Assembly (NCBI RefSeq): GCF_009742825.1
Contig: NZ_WPCE01000005.1
Span: 1 to 45,088, forward strand
DNA: 45,088 bases
Direction of reading: 5' to 3'
Source of the DNA: Halorubrum sp. CBA1125
GTDB taxonomy: Archaea; Halobacteriota; Halobacteria; Halobacteriales; Haloferacaceae
Part shown: positions 41,165-45,088 of the stretch, piece after piece
Layout: each line of letters starts with the position of its first letter
Position numbering within the stretch: the first letter of the stretch is position 1
The notes under the pieces: generated by a model
Database searches by the model: none
Told to the model about the DNA's origin: nothing
What the model saw: only the letters and a program-made list of their open reading frames with translations
Translations under genes and position numbers: made by a program

Positions 41165-41184
41165 CCTCGCCGTGAACGGCGAGG
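41165..41184. repeat. Solo right-end-like hairpin of the IS1341 type
   Basis: CCTCGCCGT-GA-ACGGCGAGG is a perfect 9-bp stem inside GACGTCCTCCTCGCCGTGAA, which resembles the right end of element A read on the plus strand (ACATCCTCCCCGCGCTGAAG). No tnpB is attached. It may be a relic end just upstream of the PrimPol gene. Confidence 0.45.
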
Positions 41185-41259
41185 TTTCCTCACGCTGGAG
41201 GTATCGCTCACCTCCCATCACCGGCTGCCGAGCCGCCGCGGAACTCACGACCGACTATC

Positions 41260-41291
41260 CGATATATCTACTTTAGAAAAGATATATATCG
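41260..41291 (+). promoter_or_regulatory. Dyad operator candidate before the second regulator/TumE pair
   Basis: CGATATATC (41260-41268) and GATATATATCG (41281-41291) form an interrupted dyad of near-identical A/T-rich half-sites 22 bases before ATG 41313, overlapping the likely TATA box. The position suits autorepression by the winged-helix protein. Confidence 0.45.
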
Positions 41292-41312
41292 ATATAGCTC
41301 AAACGTCGACGC

Positions 41313-41873
41313 ATGTCCGAAGACGAATCGAAGGAGGGGTCATCACTGAGCAACACCGAGACGGCGCGACGCCAGTGGCGTGAGGATCGGACGACGTTCC
41401 AGCGGGTGTACGACGTGATCACCGGCGTGACTGAGTACGAACGGGCCGATACGATCGCAGAGCGCGCGGCATGCTCGGCGGATGGTGCCCGAAACGCACT
41501 CACGCAACTGACGGAGATGGGCATCGCGACACGGCGTGGGAACCGTCCGGCGGAGTTCCGGCGGAACGACTCGTACTTCCGATGGAAGCGGATCGAAACG
41601 CTCGCCGATGAGCACTCGCTTCCCGAACTCCGAGAGCGGCTCAACGCGCTGATCGACGAAGACGCCGAGTTCCAAGACCGGTTCGATGTGCCGGACCCAA
41701 ACGCGGTTCCGTCCACACGGCTCGCCGACAGCGATCACGCGACAGTGCACGAATATCTCGAGTCACTGTCGCGCTGGCGGACGGTTCGATACGATATCGA
41801 ACTTCTCCAGGACGCCATCACGCGGGCCGAGCGTCACCAGCACGGCGACGATGGGGCCGGGATCTCCGCGTGA
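41313..41873 (+). CDS. Winged-helix regulator, putative antitoxin partner, copy 2
   Basis: A 186-aa protein, MSEDESKEGSSLSNTETARR, with WREDRTTFQRVYDVITGVTE before a helix-turn-helix (ERADTIAERAACSADGARNA; LTQLTEMGIATRRGNRPAEF, wing) and a helical C-terminus (ELRERLNALIDEDAEFQDRF). Organisation equals that of 22412-22924. The TumE-like gene follows after 15 bases. A dyad lies in its promoter. Confidence 0.65.
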   Translation: MSEDESKEGSSLSNTETARRQWREDRTTFQRVYDVITGVTEYERADTIAERAACSADGARNALTQLTEMGIATRRGNRPAEFRRNDSYFRWKRIETLADEHSLPELRERLNALIDEDAEFQDRFDVPDPNAVPSTRLADSDHATVHEYLESLSRWRTVRYDIELLQDAITRAERHQHGDDGAGISA

Positions 41874-41888
41874 CGGAGCGCTCAGCAG

Positions 41889-42323
41889 ATGAGCGATGAA
41901 CACGACGGCACGCCGGGGAGTGGCCGACTCGACCGAACGAGGATGGAAACGCTCGCACGGCGGTCCGAAACCCACCCGTTGGTCGTGTCGTGGGCGTTCA
42001 CGCCGGATCGACTGTCCCCACGAGCTCTCGAGATCACACTCGATCCGTCAGCGTATCCCGCGTCTATTGAGGCTGTCCGCCTCGAGATTCACTGGTTCGT
42101 GACTGGAGACTACTACGTTCACTACGTGGAGATACGCACGGAGACACGCTACCAGTGCCGGTGGGATCGACATCCAAAAACGGATGCTCCACAAACGCAC
42201 GTTCATCCACCGCCGGACGCTGGCGATGCCGAAGCCTCACCGGTTGGAACACACCACCTCGACGTGTTGTTCGAGGTGCTTGATTGGGTTAGTGAACATG
42301 TCTCGACGCTCCATGAGGCCTAA
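41889..42323 (+). CDS. TumE-like (DUF6516-type) putative toxin, copy 2
   Basis: A 144-aa protein. SIEAVRLEIHWFVTGDYYVH, YVEIRTETRYQCRWDRHPKT and QTHVHPPPDAGDAEAS carry the family pattern (H-Y, RWDRHP, HxHPPP), followed by a helix (LDVLFEVLDWVSEHVSTLHE). It matches copy 1 (21963-22415) motif by motif. Coupled to the winged-helix gene upstream. In a toxin-antitoxin reading this would be the toxin; the His cluster may form the active or binding site. Confidence 0.6.
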   Translation: MSDEHDGTPGSGRLDRTRMETLARRSETHPLVVSWAFTPDRLSPRALEITLDPSAYPASIEAVRLEIHWFVTGDYYVHYVEIRTETRYQCRWDRHPKTDAPQTHVHPPPDAGDAEASPVGTHHLDVLFEVLDWVSEHVSTLHEA

Positions 42324-42344
42324 TTCAGTATATTAAATTAGGTT

Positions 42345-42429
42345 GGCTCTGTTGAAATCCTCAGCAGGTGACACATTTTGGGTTGCTGTGGTCAGCACAA
42401 GACTTCCAACGCTCAATTATACGCAAGCA
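42345..42429. mobile_element. Solitary IS end, cut by TnpB element B
   Basis: GGCTCTGTTGAAATCCTCAG at 42345 resembles the MITE ends in this window (TGCTCTGTTGAATC) and looks like one inverted-repeat end of a full-size element. No transposase and no matching second end are seen before element B begins near 42430, so this appears to be a truncated relic. Confidence 0.45.
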
Positions 42430-43906
42430 AGGAGAATACCTGACCCTTTAGGGTCAGGATGAATCCGACAACTCCTACACAATCCACCGTCGATAGCAAG
42501 ACCGGATATTCCACGCCAACCGACATGATTAATAAAACACTGTTCATAACCAGTTATGAAGCCAGAAAATGAGTCGTACCGTCCGAACATTCGAGGCCAC
42601 CATCACGAACCAGCAACAGGTCCGTGATGACCTCGATCAACTCGGATGGGCCGCCTCAAAACTCTGGAACGTCGGTCGCTACTACGCACAAGAACAGTGG
42701 GATGAAACGGGCGAGATTCCCGATGACGGGGAACTCAAAGCCGAACTCAAAGGCCACGAACGCTACACGGACTTGCATTCACAATCCAGTCAGCGCGTTC
42801 TCGAGGAACTCGCTGAAGCGTTCAACGGCTGGTTCGGCAAGCGTCGGAACGGCGACGACCGCGCCCGACAGCCCGGCTACCGGAAGCACGGAGACTCCCA
42901 TCCACGTTCAACTGTGTCGTTCAAGCCGGCTGGCTTCAAACACGACGCACAGTTCACCCGCGTCCGCCTCTCAAAAGGTCGCAACCTCAAAGAACACCGC
43001 TCAGACTTCATCTTGTGCGAGTACCAGACTCGCCCTGATGTTGACCTGACTGAGTGGGACATTCAACAGGTTCGCGCTGTCTACAAACGCGACGAGTGGC
43101 GGCTTCAGTTCGTCTGTCGCACCACTATCGACCCGGAACCACCAGGAGATGAGGTAGCTGGTGTTGACCTCGGGATCTGCAACTTCGCCGCCGTCTCGTT
43201 CGGCGGTGAATCCGTGTTGTATCCCGGTGGCGCACTGAAAGAGGACGAGTACTACCTCACGAAAAAGAAAGCCAAGTGCGACGATTCCTCGTCCCGAGAG
43301 GCAACTCGTCTCGACAGTAAGCGAACGGGTCGCCGGACACACTTCTTGCACGCACTCTCGAAAGCTATTGTCGAGGAATGTGTCGAACGGAATGTCGGTA
43401 CGCTTGTCATTGGCGACCTTGGCGGCATCCGAGAAGACGACGAGAACGGCGAACCACGCAACTGGGGCGACCACGGCAATCTGGACTTGCACGGGTGGGC
43501 ATTCGACCGCTTCACGACGCTACTCGACTACAAAACGGAAGCCGAGGGCATCAACATGGAGTTGGTGTCCGAACGCGATACGTCGAAGTCGTGCTCGGCG
43601 TGCGGCCACACAGACGACAATCAGCGAGTTGAACGTGGGCTGTACGTGTGTGAGAAGTGCGATACGGTTGCGAACGCTGATGTGAATGGTGCGGAGAATA
43701 TTCGGCAAAAGGTACTCCCGAGTCTCGCCACGGATGGCGGTGATAGGGATAACGGCTGGTTGGCACAGCCAGCGGTTCACTTGTTCGACCGTAGTGAGGG
43801 CTGTTTCGCCCCACGAGAACAGGTTGTGAACCGCGAACCCTAATATCCCAACTCAGCGGTGTGGTGCCGTGGGATTCCTGCATCTTCAGGCGCGGGAGGA
43901 TGTCAA
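42430..43906 (+). mobile_element. IS1341-type element B (TnpB only)
   Basis: Left end: hairpin CCTGACCCTTTAGGGTCAGG (42439-42458) followed by ATGAATCCGACA, shared with the left end of element A, with GGAATATCC-like text further in. Right end: TAATATCCCAACTCAGCGGT through a hairpin to GGAGGATGTCAA ending at 43906, matching element A. Edges are defined by this alignment; the left edge is approximate. Confidence 0.7.
42569..43843 (+). CDS. tnpB: TnpB RNA-guided nuclease (element B)
   Basis: A 424-aa intact TnpB, MSRTVRTFEATITNQQQVRD, with RuvC I Asp in GVDLGICNFAA (D200), zinc ribbon CSACGHTDD...CEKCD and RuvC III Asp in NADVNGAENIRQ. As in element A, the RuvC II strand reads LVIGDLGGIRED with Gly 282 where Glu is usual and a nearby Glu at 289. 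Sequence and ends show it is a sister of element A. Two intact copies with preserved scaffold argue for recent activity. Confidence 0.9.
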   Translation: MSRTVRTFEATITNQQQVRDDLDQLGWAASKLWNVGRYYAQEQWDETGEIPDDGELKAELKGHERYTDLHSQSSQRVLEELAEAFNGWFGKRRNGDDRARQPGYRKHGDSHPRSTVSFKPAGFKHDAQFTRVRLSKGRNLKEHRSDFILCEYQTRPDVDLTEWDIQQVRAVYKRDEWRLQFVCRTTIDPEPPGDEVAGVDLGICNFAAVSFGGESVLYPGGALKEDEYYLTKKKAKCDDSSSREATRLDSKRTGRRTHFLHALSKAIVEECVERNVGTLVIGDLGGIREDDENGEPRNWGDHGNLDLHGWAFDRFTTLLDYKTEAEGINMELVSERDTSKSCSACGHTDDNQRVERGLYVCEKCDTVANADVNGAENIRQKVLPSLATDGGDRDNGWLAQPAVHLFDRSEGCFAPREQVVNREP

Positions 43907-43922
43907 GATTACGGTCGGTTGT
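43844..43922 (+). ncRNA. Predicted omega RNA and guide of element B
   Basis: The right-end block after the tnpB stop (43844-43906) aligns with that of element A and should be the scaffold. The bases after GTCAA, GATTACGGTCGGTTGT (43907-43922), would be the guide. The exact processing point is not visible in the sequence. Confidence 0.45.
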
Positions 43923-44119
43923 AGACATGAATATGTCTGAAAAATAGGATATCAATCGGGCCAAATATCACCCTATACACGGTGCGTAGCTCGTACAGAA
44001 TCAGTTCTTGATTCGATCAGATCGGATCGGTCAGTACAAGACGTTCAGGATGGGTGACCGGCCGTCGACGGCGATGAAAGCGAAAGCAACACCGTTCCTG
44101 GTGCCGATAGCCCGGACGA

Positions 44120-44743
44120 ATGAGCGCCCCCTCGTTGCCAACCGGCTACGATGTCTCCAAACACGTCTTTGCCGGCCGTCGCGACTGCCTTCTCACGGTC
44201 GGGTTCGACCGACGCCGTCAACGTATCCCGCGCTTTCTCGTTCAGCTCTACTACCGCGTATCGACCGATCCGATCGAGTGGACGTGGATCGCCCGGATGG
44301 ATCACAACGAAACCTCGGCACTGGGCCACGACGTGTATCATGAAGGACTCCACGTTGATGTCGACCGACGGTCGGGGCCGGCCGCACACCTAAAACTCGC
44401 ACACTCGCCGCTTCCAGCGAGCCGAGGCGCAGTGATCCGCGGCTGTGTGGACTACTTCAAACGCGAGGCCCAGTATTTCATCGACACCTACGAGGAGCGC
44501 CGGCCACCAGGACAGCCGCCGTCGTGGTCGGACGGCGGTGAACCATCACTCACGTTTATCCCTTCGCAACGGGTAGAGGGAAACATGAGCCGCAAAGCTC
44601 CGGCCGACGCCGACATCATCTCGGACGAGGAGCTCACCGAGCTGCTCGCCGACGCCGAGGGGACGACGCCCGAGGAGATCGAGCGCGGCGCCGCCGAGCT
44701 CGATCTCGCTTCTCCTGAAGAAGCGACTGTCGTCGACGAGTGA
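44120..44743 (+). CDS. Haloarchaeal hypothetical protein with acidic C-terminal extension
   Basis: A 207-aa protein. The body (RFLVQLYYRVSTDPIEWTWI, ARMDHNETSALGHDVYHEGL, HVDVDRR) has a beta-rich layout with DHN and GHDV-EGLH motifs seen in a haloarchaeal family of unknown function. The last 52 residues, from MSRKAPADADIISDEELTEL, are acidic and separable; ATG 44585 has a TTTATCC box about 25 bases upstream, so a second, shorter product may be made from the same frame. Likely accessory, perhaps toxin-antitoxin related. The 43923-44119 gap holds no gene. Confidence 0.65.
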   Translation: MSAPSLPTGYDVSKHVFAGRRDCLLTVGFDRRRQRIPRFLVQLYYRVSTDPIEWTWIARMDHNETSALGHDVYHEGLHVDVDRRSGPAAHLKLAHSPLPASRGAVIRGCVDYFKREAQYFIDTYEERRPPGQPPSWSDGGEPSLTFIPSQRVEGNMSRKAPADADIISDEELTELLADAEGTTPEEIERGAAELDLASPEEATVVDE

Positions 44744-44793
44744 CGTCGTCGGTGGAAGTGTAGGCTAGTGCCCGCTTGACCCCGCCTAAAGAC

Positions 44794-44812
44794 CTGTCTC
44801 TTACCCACAACT
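44794..44812 (+). mobile_element. Tn5/IS50-like terminal repeat of the IS4-family element
   Basis: CTGTCTCTTACCCACAACT matches the 19-bp Tn5 mosaic end (CTGTCTCTTATACACATCT) at 16 positions. It points into the transposase gene starting 35 bases further on, so it is the left inverted repeat. The other end is outside the window, so target duplication cannot be checked. Confidence 0.75.
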
Positions 44813-44846
44813 TCTATCGCTGTAGTTCGTCGAGAAAGAGACCAAG

Positions 44847-45088
44847 ATGCAGAGCGGTTCACGAAAGCGGCGGACTGACCTAGACGAGGAAGAGCTGTGT
44901 CAAACCGATGTTTCTGGCAAGGTTCGAAAGGAGTTCCAGTCTGCTGAGTTCGGTGACAAGCGGCTCACTGACCGATTGATGCAAGTCGGAGATCGGCTCG
45001 GCAGGGCACCTGCCGAGTCGATCCCAAACGCCTGCGAAGACTGGGCCTCCGCAAAGGCTACGTATCGATTTTGTGATAACGAGCGTGT
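44847..45088 (+). CDS. IS4-family (IS50/Tn5-like) transposase, N-terminus, runs off the right edge
   Basis: Eighty codons, MQSGSRKRRTDLDEEELCQT, then EFQSAEFGDKRLTDRLMQVG and SIPNACEDWASAKATYRFCD. The segment EFGDKRL...R...A...SIP.AC..WA..KA.YRF is the N-terminal DNA-binding domain of Tn5-type transposases. The catalytic DDE core lies beyond the edge. It is preceded by a matching terminal repeat at 44794-44812. Confidence 0.85.
   Translation, partial: MQSGSRKRRTDLDEEELCQTDVSGKVRKEFQSAEFGDKRLTDRLMQVGDRLGRAPAESIPNACEDWASAKATYRFCDNER

Noticed and set aside
1-45088. CRISPR array, rRNA or tRNA genes
   Set aside because: No regularly spaced repeats and no recognisable tRNA or rRNA sequence were seen.

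Overview
The window looks like part of a haloarchaeal replicon (class Halobacteria). Proteins are strongly acidic and Asp/Glu-rich, several genes start a short distance after archaeal TATA-like boxes as expected for leaderless transcripts, and the mobile content is archaeal in type: remnants of transcription factor B (TFB), haloarchaeal IS1341-type TnpB elements, IS110, IS1595 and IS4 relatives. The genus cannot be fixed from the sequence. No rRNA, tRNA or CRISPR array was found.

Region 1 (about 0.4-14.6 kb) is a nucleoside/nucleobase salvage island. It holds three nucleoside 2-deoxyribosyltransferase-like proteins, an IUNH-type nucleoside hydrolase, adenine deaminase, cytidine deaminase, a CynX-type MFS permease, a queuosine-salvage (DUF2419/Qng1) homologue and a full ECF importer: EcfT, a fused double-ATPase EcfA and, 4.2 kb away, an S component. 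A coherent reading is that the ECF importer brings in a nucleoside or modified base, the hydrolases and transferases release or exchange the base, and the deaminases feed it into purine and pyrimidine pools. The metabolic genes are intact, while the material between them (IS110 and IS1595 remnants, two MITE-like elements, two TFB remnants) is decayed. A MATE exporter follows at 15.6 kb.

Region 2 (about 17-31 kb) is an accessory zone full of broken genes. It contains two TnpB pseudogenes of one type, a frameshifted zinc-ribbon protein, an antitoxin with a frameshifted PIN partner, a SWIM zinc-finger protein, a winged-helix/TumE-like pair, a frameshifted OB-fold protein, an FilR1/DUF1724-type regulator divergent from a HAD phosphatase, and a compact minus-strand operon: nucleotidyltransferase, small protein, antitoxin-like protein and frameshifted PIN nuclease. 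A roughly 140-bp repeat occurs twice.

Region 3 (about 31-44.8 kb) is a plasmid or integrative-element backbone. It holds a conserved hypothetical, a GHKL ATPase joined to an HExxH zincin, an ArdC-like antirestriction zincin, a VirD4/TraG-like ATPase of 1175 aa, a PrimPol-type replication protein, a second winged-helix/TumE-like pair and two intact TnpB elements with recognisable right ends. The window closes inside an IS4-family transposase whose left end closely resembles the Tn5/IS50 mosaic end.
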